In this document: one piece after another, positions 30,693-43,000 of the stretch | How the letters are laid out: each line of letters starts with the position of its first letter | Numbering within the stretch: the stretch's first letter is position 1 | Notes under the pieces: model-generated | The model's database searches: none | What the model was told of the DNA's origin: nothing | The model's input: only the letters and a program-made list of their open reading frames with translations | NCBI GenBank assembly: GCA_031761405.1 | Contig: JASEVX010000083.1 | Coordinates: forward strand, 721,263 to 785,262 | Source of the DNA: Serripes groenlandicus | Taxonomy: Eukaryota > Mollusca > Bivalvia > Cardiida > Cardiidae | Length of the DNA stretch: 64,000 nt | Direction of reading: 5' to 3' | Position numbers and translations under genes: made by a program

Positions 30693-31945
30693 CAATAGTA
30701 CTGAACACACTGTGACAAAGGGAGCAATTGCCCGCCCTGCTTTCACAGGTCGTTTTGTTGGTATTGTTGGGTGTTTTAGGCCGTTTTCCACATCATTCCA
30801 GTCATACCACCCCGTCAGTTCACACACTCGTGATCCCTCGGCGAATCAATCCAGCTATGCAATAGACCTGATCACATTGTGGCAAGAGAAGCAATTGCCC
30901 GCTATGCTTTAAAATGTCGTTTTGTTTGCACACACTCATGTTTGTTTAGTGATTCTACCCAGCTAGGCAATAGGACTGAAAACAGTGTGGTAATAGGAGC
31001 CATTGCTCATCATGTATTCAAAGGTCGTTTTGACTGCGTTGTTGGGTGTTTTACGCCGTTTCCAACATCATATACATGTATGTAAAATCGCACGCACTGT
31101 TCACATGCTCATGCGTCCTGGGTGATTCAACCCAGCTATGCGTTAGGACTGAACACAGTGTGGAAAGGGGAGCCATTGCTAATCATGATTTAAAAGGTCG
31201 TTTTGTTTGTATTGTTGGGTGTTGTATGCCGGTTTCAACATCATATATGTCAAATCACACGCACTGTTCACATACTCATGCGTCCTGGGTGATTCAACCC
31301 AGCTACTCAATAGTACTGAACACACTGTGACAAAGGGAGCAATTGCCCGCCCTGCTTTCAGAGGTCGTTTTGTTGGTATTGTTGGGTGTTTTAGGCCGTT
31401 TTCCACATCATTCCAGTCATACCACCCCGTCAGTTCACACACTCGTGATCCCTCGGTGAATCAATCCAGGTAAGAGGAGCGATTGCTTACCATGTTTTCA
31501 AAGGTCGTTTTGAGTGCGTTGTTGGTTGTCTTAGGTCGTTTTCGACAGCATTTATGTTAAAATAACCCTCACTGCTCACACACACACATGCTTCCTGGGT
31601 GAATCAACCAATCTACGCGATAAGACTGAACACAGTGCGGTATAAGGAGCCATTGCTCATCATGTTTTCAAAGGTCGTTTTGAGTGCACTGTACGGAGTT
31701 TTAGGCCGTTTTCAACAGCGGTCATGTCCAATCGACCTCACAGTTCACAAACTAATGGGCCCTGGGAGAACCAACCCAGCTATGCGTTAAGAACAGTGTG
31801 GAAAGATGAGCCATTGCTAATCATGATTTCAAAGGTCGTTTCGTTTGTATTGTTGGGTGTTTTACGCCGGTTTCAACATCATATATGTCAAATCACCCGC
31901 ACTGTTCACATACTCATGCGTCCTGGGTAATCCAACCCAGCTACG
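30693..31945. repeat. Truncated first HOR (1,253 bp)
   Basis: M1-M5 start at 30693, 30860, 30968, 31141 and 31308. At about 31470 the sequence jumps from the end of M5 (TCAATCCAGG) into M8 (TAAGAGGAGCG), deleting M6, M7 and the start of M8. M10 also lacks six bases near 31783. Divergence at the array edge is expected. Confidence 0.9.
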
Positions 31946-33669
31946 CAATAGTACTGAACACACTGTGGCAAAGGGAGCAATTGCCCGCCCTGCTTTCAGA
32001 GGTCGTTTTGTTGGTATTGTTGGGTGTTTTAGGCCGTTTTCCACATCATTCCAGTCATACCACCCCGTCAGTTCACACACTCGTGATCCCTCGGCGAATC
32101 AATCCAGCTATGCAATAGACCTGATCACATTGTGGCAAGAGAAGCAATTGCCCGCCATGCTTTAAAATGTCGTTTTGTTTGCACACACTCATGTTTGTTT
32201 AGTGATTCTACCCAGCTAGGCAATAGGACTGAAAACAGTGTGGTAATAGGAGCCATTGCTCATCATGTATTCAAAGGTCGTTTTGACTGCGTTGTTGGGT
32301 GTTTTACGTTGTTTCCAACATCATATACATGTATGTAAAATCGCACGCACTGTTCACATGCTCATGCTTCCTGGGTGATTCAACCCAGCTATGCGTTAGG
32401 ACTGAACACAGTGTGGAAAGGGGAGCCATTGCTAATCATGATTTAAAAGGTCGTTTTGTTTGTATTGTTGGGTGTTGTATGCCGGTTTCAACATCATATA
32501 TGTCAAATCACACGCACTGTTCACATACTCATGCGTCCTGGGTGATTCAACCCAGCTACTCAATAGTACTGAACACACTGTGACAAAGGGAGCAATTGCC
32601 CGCCCTGCTTTCAGAGGTCGTTTTGTTGGTATTGTTGGGTGTTTTAGGCCGTTTTCCACATCATTCCAGTCATACCACCCCGTCAGTTCACACACTCGTG
32701 ATCCCTCGGTGAATCAATCCAGCTATGCAATAGACCTGAACACATTGTGGCAAGAGAAGCAATTGCCCGCCATGCTTTAAAATGTCGTTTTGTTTGCATT
32801 GTATGGGTTTTGATCTTGGAAGCGAGTTGTTCCATGACTAAATAAGTGTGGAAAGTGGCGTAAAGTATATGCATGTGGAAAAAGGGTTAGTATCTGTTCA
32901 CTCACGGGTCTTCGCACCTCTGCAGGCCAAATCCCTTTCGGCGGTACAGTGAACGATTTTCCCATAACCCCGTTCCCACATGCATATACTCCCTATAAAT
33001 GAACTATCGAAAACATTGTGATAAAAACAGCCATTGCTCATCATGTTTTCAAAGGTCGTTTTGCTTGCATTGTCGGGGTTTTAGGCCGTTTTCAACAGCA
33101 TGTATGCCCAATCGCCATCACAGTGCACATACTCGTGTTTTTTTGGGTGATTCTACACAGCTAGGCAATAGGACTGAAAACAGTGTGGTAAGAGGAGCGA
33201 TTGCTTACCATGTTTTCAAAGGTCGTTTTGAGTGCGTTGTTGGTTGTCTTAGGTCGTTTTCGACAGCATTTATGTTAAAATAACCCTCACTGCTCACACA
33301 CACACATGCTTCCTGGGTGAATCAACCAATCTACGCGATAAGACTGAACACAGTGCGGTATAAGGAGCCATTGCTCATCATGTTTTCAAAGGTCGTTTTG
33401 AGTGCACTGTACGGAGTTTTAGGCCGTTTTCAACAGCGGTCATGTCCAATCGACCTCACAGTTCACAAACTAATGGGCCCTGGGAGAACCAACCCAGCTA
33501 TGCGTTAGGACTGAAAACAGTGTGGAAAGATGAGCCATTGCTAATCATGATTTCAAAGGTCGTTTCGTTTGTATTGTTGGGTGTTTTACGCCGGTTTCAA
33601 CATCATATATGTCAAATCACCCGCACTGTTCACATACTCATGCGTCCTGGGTAATCCAACCCAGCTACG

Positions 33670-35393
33670 CAATAGTACTGAACACACTGTGACAAAGGGA
33701 GCAATTGCCCGCCCTGCTTTCAGAGGTCGTTTTGTTGGTATTGTTGGGTGTTTTAGGCCGTTTTCCACATCATTCCAGTCATACCACCCCGTCAGTTCAC
33801 ACACTCGTGATCCCTCGGCGAATCAATCCAGCTATGCAATAGACCTGATCACATTGTGGCAAGAGAAGCAATTGCCCGCCATGCTTTAAAATGTCGTTTT
33901 GTTTGCACACACTCATGTTTGTTTAGTGATTCTACCCAGCTAGGCAATAGGACTGAAAACAGTGTGGTAATAGGAGCCATTGCTCATCATGTATTCAAAG
34001 GTCGTTTTGACTGCGTTGTTGGGTGTTTTACGCCGTTTCCAACATCATATACATGTATGTAAAATCGCACGCACTGTTCACATGCTCATGCTTCCTGGGT
34101 GATTCAACCCAGCTATGCGTTAGGACTGAACACAGTGTGGAAAGGGGAGCCATTGCTAATCATGATTTAAAAGGTCGTTTTGTTTGTATTGTTGGGTGTT
34201 GTATGCCGGTTTCAACATCATATATGGCAAATCACACGCACTGTTCACATACTCATGCGTCCTGGGTGATTCAACCCAGCTACTCAATAGTACTGAACAC
34301 ACTGTGACAAAGGGAGCAATTGCCCGCCCTGCTTTCAGAGGTCGTTTTGTTGGTATTGTTGGGTGTTTTAGGCCGTTTTCCACATCATTCCAGTCATACC
34401 ACCCCGTCAGTTCACACACTCGTGATCCCTCGGTGAATCAATCCAGCTATGCAATAGACCTGAACACATTGTGGCAAGAGAAGCAATTGCCCGCCATGCT
34501 TTAAAATGTCGTTTTGTTTGCATTGTATGGGTTTTGATCTTGGAAGCGAGTTGTTCCATGACTAAATAAGTGTGGAAAGTGGCGTAAAGTATATGCATGT
34601 GGAAAAAGGGTTAGTATCTGTTCACTCACGGGTCTTCGCACCTCTGCAGGCCAAATCCCTTTCGGCGGTACAGTGAACGATTTTCCCATAACCCCGTTCC
34701 CACATGCATATACTCCCTATAAATGAACTATCGAAAACATTGTGATAAAAACAGCCATTGCTCATCATGTTTTCAAAGGTCGTTTTGCTTGCATTGTCGG
34801 GGTTTTAGGCCGTTTTCAACAGCATGTATGCCCAATCGCCATCACAGTGCACATACTCGTGTTTTTTTGGGTGATTCTACACAGCTAGGCAATAGGACTG
34901 AAAACAGTGTGGTAAAAGGAGCGATTGCTTACCATGTTTTCAAAGGTCGTTTTGAGTGCGTTGTTGGTTGTCTTAGGTCGTTTTCGACAGCATTTATGTT
35001 AAAATAACCCTCACTGCTCACACACACACATGCTTCCTGGGTGAATCAACCAATCTACGCGATAAGACTGAACACAGTGCGGTATAAGGAGCCATTGCTC
35101 ATCATGTTTTCAAAGGTCGTTTTGAGTGCACTGTACGGAGTTTTAGGCCGTTTTCAACAGCGGTCATGTCCAATCGACCTCACAGTTCACAAACTAATGG
35201 GCCCTGGGAGAACCAACCCAGCTATGCGTTAGGACTGAAAACAGTGTGGAAAGATGAGCCATTGCTAATCATGATTTCAAAGGTCGTTTCGTTTGTATTG
35301 TTGGGTGTTTTACGCCGGTTTCAACATCATATATGTCAAATCACCCGCACTGTTCACATACTCATGCGTCCTGGGTAATCCAACCCAGCTACG
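33670..35393. repeat. Canonical HOR copy with monomer boundaries
   Basis: The monomers start at 33670 (M1, 167 bp), 33837 (M2, 108 bp), 33945 (M3, 173), 34118 (M4, 167), 34285 (M5, 167), 34452 (M6 with a foreign insert), about 34723 (M7), 34890 (M8, 170), 35060 (M9, 167) and 35227 (M10, 167). M2 lacks about 59 bp, between TTTGCA and CACACTCATG. M6 plus M7 together span 438 bp. Confidence 0.93.
34519..34722. mobile_element. Foreign insert inside monomer 6 containing a 127-bp inverted-repeat element
   Basis: About 200 bp unrelated to the monomer lie inside M6 of every complete HOR. AGTATATGCATGTGG at 34588-34602 and CCACATGCATATACT at 34700-34714 are inverted repeats, extended imperfectly inward. 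It resembles a small MITE that entered before the HOR was amplified. Confidence 0.8.
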
Positions 35394-38062
35394 CAATAGT
35401 ACTGAACACACTGTGACAAAGGGAGCAATTGCCCGCCCTGCTTTCAGAGGTCGTTTTGTTGGTATTGTTGGGTGTTTTAGGCCGTTTTCCACATCATTCC
35501 AGTCATACCACCCCGTCAGTTCACACACTCGTGATCCCTCGGCGAATCAATCCAGCTATGCAATAGACCTGATCACATTGTGGCAAGAGAAGCAATTGCC
35601 CGCCATGCTTTAAAATGTCGTTTTGTTTGCACACACTCATGTTTGTTTAGTGATTCTACCCAGCTAGGCAATAGGACTGAAAACAGTGTGGTAATAGGAG
35701 CCATTGCTCATCATGTATTCAAAGGTCGTTTTGACTGCGTTGTTGGGTGTTTTACGCCGTTTCCAACATCATATACATGTATGTAAAATCGCACGCACTG
35801 TTCACATGCTCATGCTTCCTGGGTGATTCAACCCAGCTATGCGTTAGGACTGAACACAGTGTGGAAAGGGGAGCCATTGCTAATCATGATTTAAAAGGTC
35901 GTTTTGTTTGTATTGTTGGGTGTTGTATGCCGGTTTCAACATCATATATGTCAAATCACACGCACTGTTCACATACTCATGCGTCCTGGGTGATTCAACC
36001 CAGCTACTTAATAGTACTGAACACACTGTGACAAAGGGAGCAATTGCCCGCCCTGCTTTCAGAGGTCGTTTTGTTGGTATTGTTGGGTGTTTTAGGCCGT
36101 TTTCCACATCATTCCAGTCATACCACCCCGTCAGTTCACACACTCGTGATCCCTCGGTGAATCAATCCAGCTATGCAATAGACCTGAACACATTGTGGCA
36201 AGAGAAGCAATTGCCCGCCATGCTTTAAAATGTCGTTTTGTTTGCATTGTATGGGTTTTGATCTTGGAAGCGAGTTGTTCCATGACTAAATAAGTGTGGA
36301 AAGTGGCGTAAAGTATATGCATGTGGAAAAAGGATTAGTATCTGTTCACTCACGGGTCTTCGCACCTCTGCAGGCCAAATCCCTTTCGGCGGTACAGTGA
36401 ACGATTTTCCCATAACCCCGTTCCCACATGCATATACTCCCTATAAATGAACTATCGAAAACATTGTGATAAAAACAGCCATTGCTCATCATGTTTTCAA
36501 AGGTCGTTTTGCTTGCATTGTCGGGGTTTTAGGCCGTTTTCAACAGCATGTATGCCCAATCGCCATCACAGTGCACATACTCGTGTTTTTTTGGGTGATT
36601 CTACACAGCTAGGCAATAGGACTGAAAACAGTGTGGTAATAGGAGCCATTGCTCATCATGTATTCAAAGGTCGTTTTGACTGCGTTGTTGGGTGTTTTAC
36701 GCCGTTTCCAACATCATATACATGTATGTAAAATCGCACGCACTGTTCACATGCTCATGCTTCCTGGGTAATTCAACCCAGCTATGCGTTAGGACTGAAC
36801 ACAGTGTGGAAAGGGGAGCCATTGCTAATCATGATTTAAAAGGTCGTTTTGTTTGTATTGTTGGGTGTTGTATGCCGGTTTCAACATCATATATGTCAAA
36901 TCACACGCACTGTTCACATACTCATGCGTCCTGGGTGATTCAACCCAGCTACTCAATAGTACTGAACACACTGTGACAAAGGGAGCAATTGCCCGCCCTG
37001 CTTTCAGAGGTCGTTTTGTTGGTATTGTTGGGTGTTTTAGGCCGTTTTCCACATCATTCCAGTCATACCACCCCGTCAGTTCACACACTCGTGATCCCTC
37101 GGTGAATCAATCCAGCTATGCAATAGACCTGAACACATTGTGGCAAGAGAAGCAATTGCCCGCCATGCTTTAAAATGTCGTTTTGTTTGCATTGTATGGG
37201 TTTTGATCTTGGAAGCGAGTTGTTCCATGACTAAATAAGTGTGGAAAGTGGCGTAAAGTATATGCATGTGGAAAAAGGGTTAGTATCTGTTCACTCACGG
37301 GTCTTCGCACCTCTGCAGGCCAAATCCCTTTCGGCGGTACAGTGAACGATTTTCCCATAACCCCGTTCCCACATGCATATACTCCCTATAAATGAACTAT
37401 CGAAAACATTGTGATAAAAACAGCCATTGCTCATCATGTTTTCAAAGGTCGTTTTGCTTGCATTGTCGGGGTTTTAGGCCGTTTTCAACAGCATGTATGC
37501 CCAATCGCCATCACAGTGCACATACTAGTGCTTTTTTGGGTGATTCTACACAGCTAGGCAATAGGACTGAAAACAGTGTGGTAAGAGGAGCGATTGCTTA
37601 CCATGTTTTCAAAGGTCGTTTTGAGTGCGTTGTTGGTTGTCTTAGGTCGTTTTCGACAGCATTTATGTTAAAATAACCCTCACTGCTCACACACACACAT
37701 GCTTCCTGGGTGAATCAACCAATCTACGCGATAAGACTGAACACAGTGCGGTATAAGGAGCCATTGCTCATCATGTTTTCAAATGTCGTTTTGAGTGCAC
37801 TGTACGGAGTTTTAGGCCGTTTTCAACAGCGGTCATGTCCAATCGACCTCACAGTTCACAAACTAATGGGCCCTGGGAGAACCAACCCAGCTATGCGTTA
37901 GGACTGAAAACAGTGTGGAAAGATGAGCCATTGCTAATCATGATTTCAAAGGTCGTTTCGTTTGTATTGTTGGGTGTTTTACGCCGGTTTCAACATCATA
38001 TATGTCAAATCACCCGCACTGTTCACATACTCATGCGTCCTGGGTAATCCAACCCAGCTACG
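35394..38062. repeat. Expanded HOR with 15 monomers (2,669 bp)
   Basis: The order is M1-M7, then M3-M7 again (from 36614), then M8-M10. The extra 945 bp equals M3+M4+M5+M6/M7 (173+167+167+438) exactly. It is best explained by one unequal exchange between the M7/M8 and M2/M3 junctions. Confidence 0.93.
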
Positions 38063-39119
38063 CAATAGTACTGAACACACTGTGACAAAGGGAGCAATTG
38101 CCCGCCCTGCTTTCAGAGGTCGTTTTGTTGGTATTGTTGGGTGTTTTAGGCCGTTTTCCACATCATTCCAGTCATACCACCCCGTCAGTTCACACACTCG
38201 TGATCCCTCGGCGAATCAATCCAGCTATGCAATAGACCTGATCACATTGTGGCAAGAGAAGCAATTGCCCGCCATGCTTTAAAATGTCGTTTTGTTTGCA
38301 CACACTCATGTTTGTTTAGTGATTCTACCCAGCTAGGCAATAGGACTGAAAACAGTGTGGTAATAGGAGCCATTGCTCATCATGTATTCAAAGGTCGTTT
38401 TGACTGCGTTGTTGGGTGTTTTACGCCGTTTCCAACATCATATACATGTATGTAAAATCGCACGCACTGTTCACATGCTCATGCTTCCTGGGTGATTCAA
38501 CCCAGCTATGCGTTAGGACTGAACACAGTGTGGAAAGGGGAGCCATTGCTAATCATGATTTAAAAGGTCGTTTTGTTTGTATTGTTGGGTGTTGTATGCC
38601 GGTTTCAACATCATATATGTCAAATCACACGCACTGTTCACATACTCATGCGTCCTGGGTGATTCAACCCAGCTACTCAATAGTACTGAACACACTGTGA
38701 CAAAGGGAGCAATTGCCCGCCCTGCTTTCAGAGGTCGTTTTGTTGGTATTGTTGGGTGTTTTAGGCCGTTTTCCACATCATTCCAGTCATACCACCCCGT
38801 CAGTTCACACACTCGTGATCCCTCGGTGAATCAATCCAGCTATGCAATAGACCTGAACACATTGTGGCAAGAGAAGCAATTGCCCGCCATGCTTTAAAAT
38901 GTCGTTTTGTTTGCATTGTATGGGTTTTGATATTGGAAGCGAGTTGTTCCATGACTAAATAAGTGTGGAAAGTGGCGTAAAGTATATGCATGTGGAAAAA
39001 GGGTTAGTATCTGTTCACTCACGGGTCTTCGCACCTCTGCAGGCCAAATCCCTTTCGGCGGTACAGTGAACGATTTTCCCATAACCCCGTTCCCACATGC
39101 ATATACTCCCTATAAATGA

Positions 39120-39377
39120 TTTGTTTGGAGTTTAACGCCGCTTTCAACAGCTTTGGTCATATCACGGCGGTCAGTGCACCTACCCATGTTTTCCTGGCTT
39201 TCCCACACCAGTACTTACACAACATTCTTTCGAAGCCACTGACTACTTTCTCACATAGATCAGAGGTGAGAGGCAATGGAAAACATCGCCCGAAAGAACG
39301 CGCCGCAACCGGGTATCGAACCCGTGACCTCCAGATCACGAGTCAGATACGCTACTAATTGAGCTACCCGGCCGGGC
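39120..39377 (-). mobile_element. tRNA-derived SINE inserted in the satellite, with 12-bp target duplication
   Basis: On the minus strand the head is a tRNA-like sequence with A box TAGCTCAATTAGTAG (39366-39352) and a perfect B box GGTTCGATACC (39322-39312), the RNA polymerase III promoter. The tail ends GCGGCGTTAAACTCCAAAC. CCCTATAAATGA occurs on both sides (39108-39119 and 39378-39389) but once in other HOR copies. The host HOR is 1,993 bp: 1,724 plus 270, minus one unrelated base. Confidence 0.93.
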
Positions 39378-40055
39378 CCCTATAAATGAACTATCGAAAA
39401 CATTGTGATAAAAACAGCCATTGCTCATCATGTTTTCAAAGGTCGTTTTGCTTGCATTGTCGGGGTTTTAGGCCGTTTTCAACAGCATGTATGCCCAATC
39501 GCCATCACAGTGCACATACTCGTGTTTTTTTGGGTGATTCTACACAGCTAGGCAATAGGACTGAAAACAGTGTGGTAAGAGGAGCGATTGCTTACCATGT
39601 TTTCAAAGGTCGTTTTGAGTGCGTTGTTGGTTTCTTAGGTCGTTTTCGACAGCATTTATGTTAAAATAACCCTCACTGCTCACACACACACATGCTTCCT
39701 GGGTGAATCAACGAATCTACGCGATAAGACTGAACACAGTGCAGTATAAGGAGCCATTGCTCATCATGTTTTCAAAGGTCGTTTTGAGTGCACTGTACGG
39801 AGTTTTAGGCCGTTTTCAACAGCGGTCATGTCCAATCGACCTCACAGTTCACAAACTAATGGGCCCTGGGAGAACCAACCCAGCTATGCGTTAGGACTGA
39901 AAACAGTGTGGAAAGATGAGCCATTGCTAATCATGATTTCAAAGGTCGTTTCGTTTGTATTGTTGGGTGTTTTACGCCGGTTTCAACATCATATATGTCA
40001 AATCACCCGCACTGTTCACATACTCATGCGTCCTGGGTAATCCAACCCAGCTACG

Positions 40056-43000
40056 CAATAGTACTGAACACACTGTGACAAAGGGAGCAATTGCCCGCCC
40101 TGCTTTCAGAGGTCGTTTTGTTGATATTGTTGGGTGTTTTAAGCCGTTTTCCACATCATTCCAGTCATACCACCCCGTCAGTTCACACACTCGTGATCCC
40201 TCGGCGAATCAATCCAGCTATGCAATAGACCTGATCACATTGTGGCAAGAGAAGCAATTGCCCGCCATTCTTTAAAATGTCGTTTTGTTTGCACACACTC
40301 ATGTTTGTTTAGTGATTCTACCCAGCTAGGCAATAGGACTGAAAACAGTGTGGTAATAGGAGCCATTGCTCATCATGTATTCAAAGGTCGTTTTGACTGC
40401 GTTGTTGGGTGTTTTACGCCGTTTCCAACATCATATACATGTATGTAAAATCGCACGCACTGTTCACATGCTCATGCTTCCTGGGTGATTCAACCCAGCT
40501 ATGCGTTAGGACTGAACACAGTGTGGAAAGGGGAGCCATTGCTAATCATGATTTAAAAGGTCGTTTTGTTTGTATTGTTGGGTGTTGTATGCCGGTTTCA
40601 ACATCATATATGTCAAATCACACGCACTGTTCACATACTCATGCGTCCTGGATGATTCAACCCAGCTACTCAATAGTACTGAACACACTGTGACAAAGGG
40701 AGCAATTGCCCGCCCTGCTTTCAGAGGTCGTTTTGTTGGTATTGTTGGGTGTTTTAGGCCGTTTTCCACATCATTCCAGTCATACCACCCCGTCAGTTCA
40801 CACACTCGTGATCCCTCGGTGAATCAATCCAGCTATGCAATAGACCTGAACACATTGTGGCAAGAGAAGCAATTGCCCGCCATGCTTTAAAATGTCGTTT
40901 TGTTTGCATTGTATGGGTTTTGATCTTGGAAGCGAGTTGTTCCATGACTAAATAAGTGTGGAAAGTGGCGTAAAGTATATGCATGTGGAAAAAGGGTTAG
41001 TATCTGTTCACTCACGGGTCTTCGCACCTCTGCAGGCCAAATCCCTTTCGGCGGTACAGTGAACGATTTTCCCATAACCCCGTTCCCACATGCATATACT
41101 CCCTATAAATGAACTATCGAAAACATTGTGATAAAAACAGCCATTGCTCATCATGTTTTCAAAGGTCGTTTTGCTTGCATTGTCGGGGTTTTAGGCCGTT
41201 TTCAACAGCATGTATGCCCAATCGCCATCACAGTGCACATACTCGTGTTTTTTTGGGTGATTCTACACAGCTAGGCAATAGGACTGAAAACAGTGTGGTA
41301 AGAGGAGCGATTGCTTACCATGTTTTCAAAGGTCGTTTTGAGTGCGTTGTTGGTTGTCTTAGGTCGTTTTCGACAGCATTTATGTTAAAATAACCCTCAC
41401 TGCTCACACACACACATGCTTCCTGGGTAAATCAACCAATCTACGCGATAAGACTGAACACAGTGCGGTATAAGGAGCCATTGCTCATCATGTTTTCAAA
41501 GGTCGTTTTGAGTGCACTGTACGGAGTTTTAGGCCGTTTTCAACAGCGGTCATGTCCAATCGACCTCACAGTTCACAAACTAATGGGCCCTGGGAGAACC
41601 AACCCAGCTATGCGTTAGGACTGAAAACAGTGTGGAAAGATGAGCCAATGCTAGTCATGATTTCAAAGGTCGTTTCGTTTGTATTGTTGGGTGTTTTACG
41701 CCGGTTTCAACATCATATATGTCAAATCACCCGCACTGTTCACATACTCATGCGTCCTGGGTAATCCAACCCAGCTACGCAATAGTACTGAACACACTGT
41801 GACAAAGGGAGCAATTGCCCGCCCTGCTTTCAGAGGTCGTTTTGTTGGTATTGTTGGGTGTTTTAGGCCGTTTTCCACATCATTCCAGTCATACCACCCC
41901 GTCAGTTCACACACTCGTGATCCCTCGGCGAATCAATCCAGCTATGCAATAGACCTGATCACATTGTGGCAAGAGAAGCAATTGCCCGCCATGCTTTAAA
42001 ATGTCGTTTTGTTTGCACACACTCATGTTTGTTTAGTGATTCTACCCAGCTAGGCAATAGGACTGAAAACAGTGTGGTAATAGGAGCCATTGCTCATCAT
42101 GTATTCAAAGGTCGTTTTGACTGCGTTGTTGGGTGTTTTACGCCGTTTCCAACATCATATACATGTATGTAAAATCGCACGCACTGTTCACATGCTCATG
42201 CTTCCTGGGTGATTCAACCCAGCTATGCGTTAGGACTGAACACAGTGTGGAAAGGGGAGCCATTGCTAATCATGATTTAAAAGGTCGTTTCGTTTGTATT
42301 GTTGGGTGTTGTATGCCGGTTTCAACATCATATATGTCAAATCACACGCACTGTTCACATACTCATGCGTCCTGGGTGATTCAACCCAGCTACTCAATAG
42401 TACTGAACACACTGTGACAAAGGGAACAATTGCCCGCCCTGCTTTCAGAGGTCGTTTTGTTGGTATTGTTGGGTGTTTTAGGCCGTTTTCCACATCATTC
42501 CAGTCATACCACCCCGTCAGTTCACACACTCGTGATCCCTCGGTGAATCAATCCAGTTATGCAATAGACCTGAACACATTGTGGCAAGAGAAGCAATTGC
42601 CCTCCATGCTTTAAAATGTCGTTTTGTTTGCATTGTATGGGTTTTGATCTTGGAAGCGAGTTGTTCCATGACTAAATAAGTGTGGAAAGTGGCGTAAAGT
42701 ATATGCATGTGGAAAAAGGGTTAGTATCTGTTCACTCACGGGTCTTCGCACCTCTGCAGGCCAAATCCCTTTCGGCGGTACAGTGAACGATTTTCCCATA
42801 ACCCCGTTCCCACATGCATATACTCCCTATAAATGAACTATCGAAAACATTGTGATAAAAACAGCCATTGCTCATCATGTTTTCAAAGGTCGTTTTGCTT
42901 GCATTGTCGGGGTTTTAGGCCGTTTTCAACAGCATGTATGCCCAATCGCCATCACAGTGCACATACTCGTGTTTTTTTGGGTGATTCTACACAGCTAGGC

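Noticed and set aside
39300..39377. Genuine tRNA gene on the minus strand
   Set aside because: A and B boxes are present, but the sequence continues into a SINE body and tail and is flanked by a 12-bp target duplication.
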